From NCBI GenBank assembly GCA_012295275.1, contig CM022669.1, positions 1,490,573-1,536,139 on the forward strand: a DNA stretch of 45,567 nucleotides, read 5' to 3'. The position numbers were made by a program, and so were the translations under genes. Position 1 is the first letter of the stretch; each line of letters begins with the position of its first letter. The DNA is from Chrysomallon squamiferum (Eukaryota > Mollusca > Gastropoda > Neomphalida > Peltospiridae). Shown here one piece after another: positions 12,326 through 22,079 of this stretch. The notes below the pieces were generated by a model that saw only the letters and a program-made list of their open reading frames with translations, was not told where the DNA came from and did not search any database.

Positions 12326-12628
12326 TGGTTGTTCTGTCTAAAAGCTGTCTTGCTTGGCAAGAAGCAGATCTGGAATCTTTACATAGAGACACGTGCCCAT
12401 CAGGAATATTTAACTACAGACACAAATATTTTCCCCACTGACTCTGCTGTGAATAAAAACATTGATCAATTTGTACAAGAAACATGTCCTGACATGCACA
12501 CCTTGCTGAAAAACTGGACAATGGGTTTAAATTTAATAAAAAAAACATTTCTCCAACAGGTTTGTGAGATTTCCATGATGAAAATTCTGCAAGCTGCAGA
12601 TTCTCAGTCTCTCTCACTCAGATGGTAG
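12326..12628 (+). CDS. Possible orphan exon or ORF, unknown product
   Basis: Open from 12326 to a stop at 12626-12628 (about 100 codons), with balanced composition unlike the neighbouring repeats. It includes the stretches ETRAHQEYLTTDTN and QFVQETCPDMHTLLKNW. A good donor CAG|GTTTGT lies at 12559/12560 within the frame, and an acceptor-like TTCTATTAG ends at 12310. An in-frame TAA at 12317 separates that acceptor from the open frame, which weakens the exon model. I recognise no domain. It could be a transposon-derived fragment or chance. Confidence 0.25.
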   Translation, partial: WLFCLKAVLLGKKQIWNLYIETRAHQEYLTTDTNIFPTDSAVNKNIDQFVQETCPDMHTLLKNWTMGLNLIKKTFLQQVCEISMMKILQAADSQSLSLRW

Positions 12629-12667
12629 CCTCCCATGGAAACCGCATGTTTGTGTTTGTGTGAGTGT

Positions 12668-12918
12668 GTCTACATATGTATGTATGTATGTACGTATGTA
12701 TGTATGTATAATGTATGTATGTATGTATGTATGTATGTATGTATGTATGTATGTATGTGTGTATGTATGTATGTGCGTATGTATGTAAGTATGTGTATCT
12801 ATGTATGTATGTGGTGTATGTGTGTGTATGTGTGTTTGTGTGTATGTGTTTGTGTGTGTGTGTGTGTGTTTGTGTGTGTGTGTTTGTGTGTGTGTATGTT
12901 TGTGTGTGTGTGTGTGTT

Positions 12919-12959
<41 letters not shown>

Positions 12960-13014
12960 TTTGTGTGTCTGTGTGTGTGTGTGTGTTTTGTGTGTGCATA
13001 TGTGTGTGTGTGTT

Positions 13015-13049
<35 letters not shown>

Positions 13050-13343
13050 GCATATGTGTGTGTGTCAGTGTGTGTGTGTTTGTGTGTGTGTGTGTTTGTG
13101 TGTGCATATGTGTGTGTATCTGTGTGTGTGTTTGTGTGTGCATATGTGTGTGTATCTGTGTGCATGTGTGTGTGTGCATATGTGTGTGTGTCTGTGTGTG
13201 TGTGTTTGTGTGTGTGTGTGTTTGTGTGTGCATGTGTGTGTGTGTGGGGTGGGTGGGTGGGTATGTCTGTGTGTGTTTAGGTATGTATGTTATTTATGTT
13301 TATATGTATGTATCTTTGTGTGTGTGTGTGTTTGTGTCTGCGA

Positions 13344-13374
<31 letters not shown>

Positions 13375-13376
13375 TT
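12668..13376. repeat. Giant (GTAT)n/(GT)n compound microsatellite
   Basis: About 700 bases of GTAT units (12668-12815) then TG-rich repeats with TTTG, CATA and TCTG interruptions. Several full-length frames on both strands (Cys/Val or Thr/His) are repeat translations. A G-run cluster lies at 13246-13261. Confidence 0.95.
13246..13261 (+). other. G-quadruplex motif (G4-T-G3-T-G3-T-G3)
   Basis: GGGGTGGGTGGGTGGG fits the canonical four-run quadruplex pattern with single-base loops, the most stable loop class. It sits inside the TG-rich tract. Confidence 0.8.
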
Positions 13377-13378
13377 TG

Positions 13379-13492
13379 TCGGTTTGAAAAAGATATCTTC
13401 CAACGTAAAACTGAACTGCCAGATCACGACGACGCGATAATGAATGTATTTCAATTTCAATGTTGTTTATTTTTTTCATTTAGAAAATAAAT
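13379..13492 (+). repeat. Interspersed repeat family R1, copy 1
   Basis: Starts TCGGTTTGAAAAAGATATCT, continues with CCAACGTAAAACTGAA and a GATAAT..ATGTATTTCAATTTCAA section, and ends in T-rich then (AAAT)n sequence. It matches 25232-25352 closely over its whole length and part of it occurs inverted at 25144-25192. All copies abut a (GT)n tract. It is probably a transposon end. I cannot assign the class. Confidence 0.75.
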
Positions 13493-13566
13493 AAATAAAT
13501 AAATAAATAAATAAAAAAAAAAAACAATCAATTAAAAAACAACAATCAATAAATAAATAATAATAA

Positions 13567-13600
<34 letters not shown>

Positions 13601-13622
13601 TGTTGTTGTTGTTGTAGATGTA
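13486..13622. repeat. (AAAT)n, (TAG)n, (TTG)n microsatellites
   Basis: Consecutive simple repeats downstream of the R1 copy. Confidence 0.9.
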
Positions 13623-13871
13623 GTAATAGAATGGTGTAAACAGCCGGATGTTAGTGTGAGAAAAAATGAAGTTTTATCGGAAATGGTTTCGTAGTGATGT
13701 ACCTACCGAAATCACATTTCCTCAAAATGTCGTCTGCGTTCAGAAATAATTTTGTATGAAATTATCATTATTATTGTTGTTGTTGTTTTTGCTGCTGCTG
13801 CTGTTTCTGCTGTTTTTGTTGTGAAGTGCATTTCGTCTTTCGTGGTGATGAACTGAAAAGTGTCATTGTCA

Positions 13872-13874
13872 TTG

Positions 13875-13917
<43 letters not shown>
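13872..13917. repeat. Poly-T run of 46 bases
   Basis: Uninterrupted T tract, unusually long. Possibly the poly-A tail of a minus-strand retroposed sequence, though no body was recognised. Confidence 0.9.
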
Positions 13918-13918
<1 letters not shown>

Positions 13919-14049
13919 TGCAGTGTTTAAGGTGAAATTGATATCGATAGCGAGTACCGAGACCCAGTTTTCAAACCATCATCTCAGCGCTGCCATGGAA
14001 ACTGATCTCAGCTCAGCTCCGTTCGGCTCAGCCTTTGTTTCTTTATTTA

Positions 14050-14126
14050 CTCTGCTACTACTACTACTATCATTATTGTTATCGTTATTATTATCGTTAT
14101 TGTTATCGTTAGTGTTATTCTTATTG

Positions 14127-14176
<50 letters not shown>

Positions 14177-14178
14177 CA
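14050..14178. repeat. (ACT)n / (ATT)n microsatellite
   Basis: Short ACT units, interrupted TTATCG units, then a clean ATT run. The poly-Ile/Leu frames here are repeat translations. Confidence 0.9.
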
Positions 14179-14459
14179 TGAATAATTAAAAGAAATTACT
14201 CTGTACTGCCATGTTCTATGTTAATAAACTGATGGAGCAGAATAAACTGTATATAATATACACGAATATGCCATACTGCTCTTGTACTTCTAAAAGTTTA
14301 GTTTAGAAAAAAAAACTAACAAATTCAGATGGATACTGTTAAAAACAAGGCGGAGATCTGAATACCCTGAGTTTACAATCCACTTTCATATGTATCCTCG
14401 TAATTGTGTGTATGTCTAATATGTGTAATTTAGCACTGACTATTCTTATGTACATCTAA

Positions 14460-14622
14460 TTAGCCTCTAGACAATATTCAGGAAGGCGCTACCAGAGGTG
14501 GACAAAGTCCAGTCATAACTTCACAAACCTCGTCAGATGCCGCTGACGCGACTCGAACGTGTGGCTCTCATTCGCCCGCACACCGAAGGAGACAACGCTA
14601 TCGTTGGACTACAAGCCAAGTT
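14460..14622 (-). mobile_element. tRNA-derived SINE
   Basis: On the minus strand a tRNA-like head carries an A-box-like TAGTCCAACG (14611-14602) and a B-box core GTTCGAGTC (14558-14550), about 50 bases apart. A tRNA-unrelated body follows with ACTTTGTCCACCTCTGGTAGCG. Internal pol III promoter boxes at this spacing are the mark of tRNA-type SINEs. The head is too diverged to be a functional tRNA gene. The 3' limit is uncertain. Confidence 0.6.
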
Positions 14623-14769
14623 TAAAAAGGTTGCTCAATAACCGAGGGTAATCATCGCTTCTCACGAAGGACACCGTTTTTTGCTTTTTGAAATTTTTGT
14701 GTGCATCTATGGTTTTTTCTCAAAACCTGGCAATGGCAAGTATGTGTCGTCTGCTAATTTGTGTGTACT

Positions 14770-14817
14770 CTACTACTACTACTACTACTATTATCATTAT
14801 CGTTATCGTAATTGCTA

Positions 14818-14882
<65 letters not shown>
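14770..14882. repeat. (ACT)n(ATT)n microsatellite
   Basis: ACT units then ATT units. The poly-Tyr and poly-Ile frames are repeat translations. Confidence 0.9.
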
Positions 14883-14899
14883 TGATGAAAATGTATGCA

Positions 14900-15640
14900 A
14901 TTACTTAGTAGAATAAATTGAAATATACAGTCAAAACAAAGTAATGTTAAAGTCAAAGAAACCGATTAAAATCTCAACACAGCGATCAGAAATTACCTCC
15001 CTTGAAACTGCGAACGTCAACTTCCTCGGCCAAAAAATGTTAGTATTTTTTAACAAGAGGAGATAAAATAATCAAAAATTAATTTAAAAAAAATAAATAA
15101 ATCTTGCATCGTTTCATTCCGTTATTTTCCAAATGACCTCTTATACTTTCCTTCACAAGCTCATCACTTGCTCAGTGAGATCTGTGATTCAGTCTCGCAC
15201 TTCTGACCAACGAGTGACCGTCTTTTAAGGCTCCCCGCGTATTCGCCGTGACATCATCAGAATTAGCTCCGTGTTGTTTTGAAAGCGCAGAAATTGCTCT
15301 TTCCGGGAATTACGCTTGATCGGATATTTTTTGTGGAAAGAAAAAAAATTTTCAGTTCAAAAAGCTGACTTTTAAAATTTTTAATCAAAGTTTTATTATG
15401 AGATTTATGAGAGCAAAAAATACCTATTTGAAGTGAAATCTACGCTCTTTAATATGAGATTAAGTTTAGCCCCATTTTTTTTTTTTTTATCGCGAATGGG
15501 GAAAACGCCGGAAGGGCAGGAAGGAAACCATGTGTATTTCCGATAGGTACAGAGGTATGTCACGTGAAAGGACATAATTCTTCAAAAACTAATTAAAAAT
15601 CACCCACTTTAACCCGAACAAAAACAAACAATATATTGGA
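14900..15640. other. Non-coding segment, slightly GC-richer at 15130-15330
   Basis: No gene recognised. The 15220-15310 part has several CpGs, a CRE-like TGACATCATC and a poly-T at about 15475. Promoter potential is speculative. Confidence 0.4.
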
Positions 15641-15756
15641 AAGGGAGATATTATTATTTATTGTGATACACAAAGATCCAGTTGATCCAGTTACTGGTCA
15701 CGGGCTGAAGTCAACAATGTGGAATGGGTTCCGTTTCATATCTTTCTTTGCCAGTT

Positions 15757-16068
15757 TTAATAGTAGTAATATTAATAGTAAAATCCGTAGTAAAAATAAT
15801 AGTACCAGTACTAGTAATAGTAGTGGTAATAGTAGTAGTAGTAGTAGTAATACTAGTAGAAGTAGTTGTAGTAATACTAATAGTAATGACAGTAGGAGTA
15901 ATAATATTAGTAGTACTCGCAGTAGTACCAGAAGTAGTAACAGTAGCAGTAATATCAATAGTGGTAGTTGTAGTAGTGGTAGCAGCAGTAATGGTAGCAG
16001 TATTTCTAGTAGTAGTAGTAGTAACAGCAGCAGTAGCAGTAGTAATACTAGTAGTAGTAGGTATGGGT
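15757..16068. repeat. Imperfect (AGT)n trinucleotide repeat
   Basis: About 100 AGT-type triplets with frequent substitutions. The 144-codon Ser/Asn frame (plus), a Val/Ile frame and a Leu frame (minus) all stay open because almost every base change avoids TAG in those frames. I see no flanking domain and treat it as a microsatellite. Confidence 0.8.
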
Positions 16069-17175
16069 AGACTGTGAGATAAAATTAATCATAAAATTAA
16101 TCACAGGTTTGAGTGGACAGATATAGTTAAAACATGCAGGTAAGTAATACCAGAAACGTTGTTGTATTTAGCGTTAATTCAGAGTTGGTATTAATGTTGG
16201 TTTAGGTTTAAATTTAATTCTAAAATTAATAATTCCTATAAATATTTTCATGTGAAAATAGGATCCTGTATGAATAACATCCTGAATGATCACTACCCTC
16301 TACGACTGATCAATCTCTGAAATGTGTGAAATTTGTGTGAAACACTCTTGAAACTAACTCAACATCCTATACTAACTCTTCTGCCCTCCGCTTGACACAA
16401 GTAGCCGGCCACTTTGTAATTTGAAGGTATTTGATAGTTTGTTAAGATCTAAACTATTTATAACTATTAGTTAATTACTACTGATAATAATAATAATAAT
16501 AATAATAATAACATAAAATCATCTAAGAAGGGAATTGACACAAAGTATATCTATATTTATTTTATTTTATTTTAATTTGATTTTGTTTATTTATTTATTT
16601 ATTTATTTATAGTTGTCTAATCTCACTGATCAATAGCAGAGTCGTTTCTAAGAAATTATCGATCAAGGTGTTTTCCAGGGAGTCAGCCATATAGTTCTAA
16701 ATTAATAATTATACTTGGTTTTCCTATTTCTGCTTTAAATTATTATTATTATTATACACATGTTATACGACAGACGTAAACAATGCAATGAAGTAGGACT
16801 ACATTAAATTAATGTAATCTCTTTTCAAGAAAATATATTTAAAATGAGTGTACATGTCTCCTAGCACGATTTGTTTATTTCAGTCTGACACTGAAACCTA
16901 ACAAAGTGACACTTGATGACGTTAAAGCTATTTGACGTCATTCACGTGTTTAAGAGTGGAGGATTTTGATAACTAAAGGAAAGGTTTATAAAACAGAACT
17001 GACACGTGAAACGTTACGTACACTCTGACCTGAAAATGTGTTGTCCGATACAGAAATTGTAGTTTCCGTTCTGGTGAATGTAACTTGCATATGAAGAACT
17101 TAATAATATTATTATCACATATACTTGTCTTATTTTCTATGTTACTTTTTATTTGGTTAGGGTTCCCATATTTTA

Positions 17176-17178
17176 TTA

Positions 17179-17209
<31 letters not shown>

Positions 17210-17237
17210 GATTATTATTATTATTATTATTATTATT
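17176..17237. repeat. (ATT)n microsatellite in the BTB pseudocopy
   Basis: Same position relative to the coding exon as the (ATT)n at 31011-31062, so it predates the duplication. Confidence 0.9.
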
Positions 17238-17489
17238 TGTTTGTGAAAACATTGCCACCTCAGCTGCAATCTCAAGTTGGCAGACAGAAAAAAAAGATAA
17301 TGGAAATAATTCAATACGTTTTTCGTACCAGAATTGACAGTGATTTTGAGGTGGGAAAAGATAAAACATTTTTTGAAGCCCGTCGCATTATACTCATTAT
17401 ACTCATTATACGAAGCGGAGTTTTCAATTAGATGTTAACAGAACAAACTGATGTAGTACTACCGGATGTGCAGCCAGACAGTTTTACAG

Positions 17490-17690
17490 TATGTCAACAC
17501 ACACACACACACTCACACATACACACACACACATACACATACATAGACACACATACACAAACACATACACACACATACACAAACACATACACAGACATAC
17601 ACACACATACACAAACACATACACAGACATACACACACACATACACAGATATACACACATACACATATATGCACACACACACATAAACAC

Positions 17691-17736
<46 letters not shown>

Positions 17737-17750
17737 ATACACACACAGAC
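17490..17750. repeat. (AC)n-rich intronic microsatellite
   Basis: Imperfect CA repeat expanded at the same intron position as the (CA)n at 31345-31396. Thr/His and Val/Cys frames are repeat translations. Confidence 0.9.
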
Positions 17751-17821
17751 ATGGAAACACACGCGCGAACACAGTGAGGATGAGAGACACGAACAATACA
17801 GTTTTTGTTAGTAATCTAGTT

Positions 17822-18028
17822 ATTGTCTAATCAGATAATCTCCCATAACTATCTCTCGTTTTAAAGTCTTACTCTACTTCTTTTACACAGATATCTTTAT
17901 TAACTGATCTCACATAGTTATCTCACATTTTAAAGTTTTACTCTACTTGTTTTACACAGATATCTTTATTAACTGATCTCACATAGTTATCTCACATTTT
18001 GAAGTCTTACTCTACTCCTTTTACACAG
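17822..18028 (+). repeat. Triplicated 69-bp 3' splice-site block
   Basis: Three tandem copies with CTACTTCTTTTACACAG-type acceptors ending at 17890, 17959 and 18028, exactly 69 bases apart. Each is followed by ATATCTTTAT. Only the third leads into BTB coding sequence, while the first two continue to TAACTGATC. Confidence 0.85.
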
Positions 18029-18239
18029 ATATCTTTATACCGATGACGTCGTCCTAACAGGCGACAACGTCGTCGGTCTGCTGTCTCCATCGAGGAAGTA
18101 CATCATCACAACACTTCATGACCAATGCACAAAATATTTGGAGTCGTTGTCGTTACAGAATGCCTGCGTGGTGCTATATAATGCAACAGTTGATGGTGTC
18201 CGTGAGTTTAAAAACTGCTTTGTAATCTAAGTAACTTGA

Positions 18240-19105
18240 ATTTTTCAAACTGTATACCTTTGTAAATTGTTACATCCGAAGCATCTAATATTGTGGCTTT
18301 AAATTTTTTATTTTCATTTTGTTAATTTAGTAATTCCAAATTTTTTCAAAAATTCGTCTTTAGAATGTTGCCAAATAATAAGAATGTACTCTAGATATCT
18401 GATATATAAAAATGGTTTCTTGGTTGCTTTGGTCAATGCCGCTTCTTCCCATTCTGCGATATAAATGCAGGCAAAATTTGGGCTGAAACTCTTGCCATAG
18501 CGCACCACAAACCTGCTGATACATTTCCAGTTATATTCAAAGTCTTTACCTTTTAGCTTAATTCAGGTAATTCCATAATACTTTCTGTTGGTCTTTCTGT
18601 ATCTGGATATTTGTCGAACGCTCTCTCGACCAATTCTATGCCCGCATCGATGTTTATGTAGTGTATATGAAATCAGCATCGAGGGTGGCAAAAAGCAGTT
18701 TGGTGGTATTTTTCTTTTAGATATTTTAGATAAAAGATCATCTGTATTTTTAACAAAACTAGCGTGTCTATTTACAGTTGGTTTTAAATAAAAGTCAACG
18801 TATTCGGAAATGTTACAAGATTCTGATCCACACTCAGAGATGATTGGTCGACCTGGTAGTGTGTTGATATCTAACCATTTTTCCACTGGTTTGTGTATTT
18901 TTGGGAGAAAATAAATATTCTAGTCTGAGAATCAGATTGCGATCGTCTGTTTGTTTATTTATAATGACGAACAACAATTCTATTGAATTTATTTTTATTG
19001 GCTGGTCGAATGGCGTCGTCCAATTTTCTATAATATTTCGTATTATTTAGTTGTCTGATGACGTTGCGGATGTAATCTCCACTTGATAAAATAACAGTCT
19101 ATTAA
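18240..19105 (-). mobile_element. Penelope-like element reverse transcriptase relic
   Basis: Minus-strand text runs from the N-terminal side (about 19085, RQLNNTKYYRKLDD) to the hallmark FLPKIHKP (about 18906-18883). It continues through GRPIISECGS and ISEYVDFYLKP to the palm region (SPNFACIYIAEWEEAAL) and the catalytic neighbourhood YLEYILIIWQHS (about 18400-18365). LPKIHK plus GRPI is characteristic of Penelope-like RTs. The expected Y-x-D-D appears as YLEY, so catalysis would be lost, and frames are broken at about 18910 and 18510. No GIY-YIG endonuclease was seen. The element directly abuts the breakpoint of the BTB pseudocopy. Confidence 0.8.
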
Positions 19106-19139
19106 AGAATTACTGAACAAATCATCTATTTTTATTTCA

Positions 19140-19482
19140 TGGCATTCAGGGATTTTAAATATATCTTCTGTATCATTAAGATACCAGGAGGATATAAATG
19201 TTCAACAACAGGGAAGATGGTCTGTTGGTGCTCTGACACAAGATTTAATATTTTCATAGATATTGTAAACCACCTGCAGACATTTACCATTTATACCATT
19301 TTTAAGTAATTTTCCCCAACGTCCGATTCTGCACACTGAATTAAAAAGCTTTGCTGAAATCTATAAAAGTACAAAAAAGGTGTTTCTTCTCTGCTTTCAC
19401 CAGGTCACTTAATCTCTGTAATGTAAAAACGTGGCCATTTGTACAATAATCCTTCCTAAATCCTAATGATTGACTTCATATA
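19140..19482 (-). mobile_element. Non-LTR retrotransposon (LINE) RT fragment
   Basis: Minus-strand translation starts near 19475 with LGFRKDYCTNGHVFTL and continues with HLFCTFIDFSKAFNSV, then RIGRWGKLLKNGINGK and VVYNIYE to about 19230. This is RT fingers and palm of a LINE: xFGFR..ST.D.iftL and the FIDF.KAFD block with its first catalytic Asp present in FIDF. A short YLND-like stretch follows (about 19185) and similarity is lost before any YADD box. Only about 110 residues survive. It lies head to tail with the Penelope-like relic in the same orientation. Confidence 0.75.
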
Positions 19483-19594
19483 GCATATCATTTGTTTCAA
19501 GAAACAACTTATCAAATAAATTACATTGAATTAATGTATTGTATAAATATGTTGTTTCTGTCCTTGCGAAAGTTATTTTGTTATTTAAATTTGT

Positions 19595-19690
19595 TTGTTG
19601 TTGTCGTTGTCGTTGTCGTTGTTGTTGTTGTTGTTGTTCTTCTACTTATTTATTATTATTATATTATATTTTTTTTTTTTTTTGTCGTAG
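19595..19690. repeat. (GTT)n, (ATT)n and poly-T
   Basis: Consecutive simple repeats. The poly-Val/Leu frame is a repeat translation. Confidence 0.85.
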
Positions 19691-19839
19691 TAGAATTTTA
19701 ATTTAGTAGATGTGAGGTAGTTATTTTAATTAGTTTCGAAAGATTCTTATTTTATTTCATTTCTGTTTTCATTCGAAGAACAATATTATTATCTATTATA
19801 CATCGTTGCTGTAGTCCGCTATACCCGCTGTGTATCATT

Positions 19840-20480
19840 CTGACTTCGTACTGAAACCAGGTTTCAGAAACATGATATACCCAGAACATTCAGTGACATC
19901 ACAGGGTTACAAGAGTAAAACGTGGTATTGAAAGCGGCGACCTAGAAGGAACTGCTGTTAGGAGTTCGTAGACAAGTCTAAACACGAGATAACTGCGTGT
20001 TAGTTATGCGACGTTTCTTCACATTACAGGTTAAAAAGTGTAACAGGACATAAAATAAATATATATATAACTCTTGAATACCTTGTTTTAACTTTCGTCA
20101 ACACAGTTTTATTTTAAAACCTTTCATCCATCTTCACCTTATTATATTATGTTTATATTTTAGTGCAATAAAATTCTCTAAAACTGAAGAATAACAACAT
20201 CAAATTCTATTTTCTGTTTAAGTCATCTTCAGTACACCTAAATCGCTGCTTTTCATAAATCTACGAAACAATATTACATAAAATATTTTTTGTTTTCATC
20301 CTGGGACGATTCCACTGCATAGAACCATTTCATACTTCTGACATTGTCATACGGTAACCAGAGAAATACTGTAGTGAAATAAACTGTTGACCTAGAACGA
20401 ATTCCACTTAGAAGTATATATATACATACATACAAGATTAAACTTGAGATATCTGCATGTTAGTCCAGCGTTATATATGT
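19840..20480. repeat. Two diverged copies of an interspersed repeat (R2)
   Basis: Segments at about 19840-20030 and 20290-20480 share an ordered set of phrases: GACCTAGAA, TTAGRAGT, ACA.RNT.TAAAC..GAGATA.CTGCRTGTTAGT and GCG. A third, shorter relative may lie at 20905-20955. Copies are old and edges unclear. No protein or pol III promoter was identified. Confidence 0.4.
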
Positions 20481-20768
20481 ATGTATGTATGTATATATAT
20501 GTGTGTGTGTTTATATCAATATATGAATGTATCTGTCTGTCTGTCTGTGTGTGTTTGCGTTTGTGTACTGGAATCCTCGGACCTCGCATTTCGAAAAATC
20601 TGGATTAAATCAGGAAAACAACATTACAACATTTGAACTTTCCGCCATTTCCCACTGAAAAGCTTACCTTGAAATATAACTAAGTTATTTCGAGCCTACT
20701 GTATGATGACAGTAACCCTGTCTCCTCCCACTTCCCATCGAGTTAACAATAAAATGGATGTTAAACAG

Positions 20769-20770
<2 letters not shown>

Positions 20771-20818
<48 letters not shown>
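20771..20818. repeat. (CA)24 microsatellite
   Basis: Pure dinucleotide tract, about 48 bases. Confidence 0.95.
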
Positions 20819-20819
<1 letters not shown>

Positions 20820-21450
20820 CTATGTATCTAGTAATTCATACACGTAAATCTATTAGATATATCTCTTATGAGAACCGATATTACAAAAAATAAAATGTTC
20901 TGCATCCCGAAACGACTCCACTGAGTCCATTACGTGATGACGTCACGACTTCAGCTGGGAAGAGCCACAGTCAACAGATGTTTCTTAACTGTTGCTGTCA
21001 AACTTTGTTATGTGTAATGAAAAGTCGCTGTAAACAAAGAAAAATAACTTGGAAGAATAAACAGCTTTACTAGACAATACCTTTTTCACACAGATAGGTT
21101 CACTTTAAAGTGGAAGAGACACGGTTGTGTATACTCGTAAAACAAAAAGTACATTATTATTATATTCACCGTTAAAATCAAATAAATTTAATCTGAAACT
21201 GGCACATAATTAAAAAGGAAAATAAATAAATAAATAAATAAATAATTTACAAAATGAAATATTAAACTTATTACCAGTTGAAATATTATAATATAAAATT
21301 ATGTTTACGAGTTAGTATACTCACGAGGGCTGAATGAATGTTAAACGTTGTGTGATTGAGAAATAAAATTAAATAATTAAATAAACAATGTCTACACTGA
21401 CTTCTCTGACATGAAAACAGCAGTCTTACAACATACATTTTACTACCACC
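20820..21450. other. AT-rich segment with a CRE-like site
   Basis: No gene seen. A TGACGTCA octamer lies at about 20938-20945 in a CpG-containing patch, and an (AAAT)n run at about 21223. Confidence 0.4.
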
Positions 21451-21451
21451 A

Positions 21452-21473
21452 CTACTACTACTACTACTACTAT

Positions 21474-21532
<59 letters not shown>

Positions 21533-21545
21533 ATAATAATAATGA
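21452..21545. repeat. (ACT)n(AAT)n microsatellite
   Basis: About 28 ACT units then AAT units. Confidence 0.95.
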
Positions 21546-21689
21546 TAATATTTGTATGTGTGTTATTTTATGCTACGTTTTAGTTTAACATAAGAAAATA
21601 ATATTTTGCTCGCCCCTTTACACAGCTCGCATCATTTTGAGCAAGTATTCAAACCATTTTGAAAGTGTGTGTTATACTTAGAACTGATG

Positions 21690-22055
21690 TAAAAAGTGTT
21701 TACAGTGACACCAAGCAGCCAGACTAACAACACACTACCTGGGAACAATTTCTACATTTCCATGTTTAGCTGCAAAACAGAATTGTTTTCAGTGTCTGTT
21801 ATATGGGGATCAGTTCCATGTTCCAGTAAATACAAAACTACTTTGTTCTCTTCATGCCAGTCGGACGTAAACAGAGGAGTTTCACCTTTACAGTTTCTAA
21901 TATCTTCGTCAACAACTTTCTCAATCAGTGCTGTGACAATTTCTATACATCAAAGTTTAGCTGTTTTTTGTAAAAGAGAATTGTAAGCATAGTCTCGTAA
22001 ATTACCATCAGCTCCCTTGTTTCAGTAAATACAAAGCTACTTCAATCTTGCGACA
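21690..22055 (-). pseudogene. Ankyrin-repeat fragment, opposite orientation
   Basis: The minus strand reads ankyrin repeats of the same subfamily as the plus-strand block downstream: VALYLLKQG, NLRDYAYNSLLQ, then IEIVTALIEKVVDEDIRN, GETPLFTSD, VVLYLLEHGTDPHITDTE and NNSVL. A stop in place of the residue after TAKL, a frameshift near 22000 and loss of the start of a later repeat mark decay. The plus-strand 96-codon frame over it is an antisense shadow. Ankyrin repeats mediate protein binding. No partner domain is visible. Confidence 0.75.
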
Positions 22056-22079
22056 GTACAGATCTTGATCTTTGTGAAA

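Larger units (their letters stand above)
16405..18180 (+). pseudogene. Decayed segmental copy of the BTB gene 5' half
   Basis: Parallels the intact locus at 28905-31755. It has a first-exon-like block ending ATTTGAAG|GTATTT (16426), a noncoding exon-like block after TTTATAG (16613), a conserved upstream stretch at about 16750-16930 and an (ATT)n run. Then come the BTB coding exon (about 17245-17490, with YVFRTRIDSDF and VVLPDVQPD) and the exon-2 start (18029, YLYTDDVVLTGDN). Defects are plain. The start ATG became ATTG (17250-17253), the acceptor TAG before it is missing, a CAG turned into stop TAG at 17429, there is a deletion next to it, and an 11-base tandem duplication lies at about 17390. 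Similarity stops near 18175 inside BACK. Not expressible as BTB protein. Confidence 0.8.

Noticed and set aside
12614-13440. Long Cys/Val and Thr/His open frames on both strands
   Set aside because: They are direct translations of the (GT)n/(GTAT)n microsatellite, open in several frames at once.
14540-14620. Functional tRNA gene on the minus strand
   Set aside because: The boxes are present, but no cloverleaf acceptor stem closes and a SINE body follows.
15636-16077. 144-codon Ser/Asn-rich frame and 117-codon Val-rich frame
   Set aside because: Explained by an imperfect AGT triplet repeat, with no flanking domain or splice context.
21696-21986. 96-codon plus-strand frame
   Set aside because: Antisense shadow of minus-strand ankyrin repeats.
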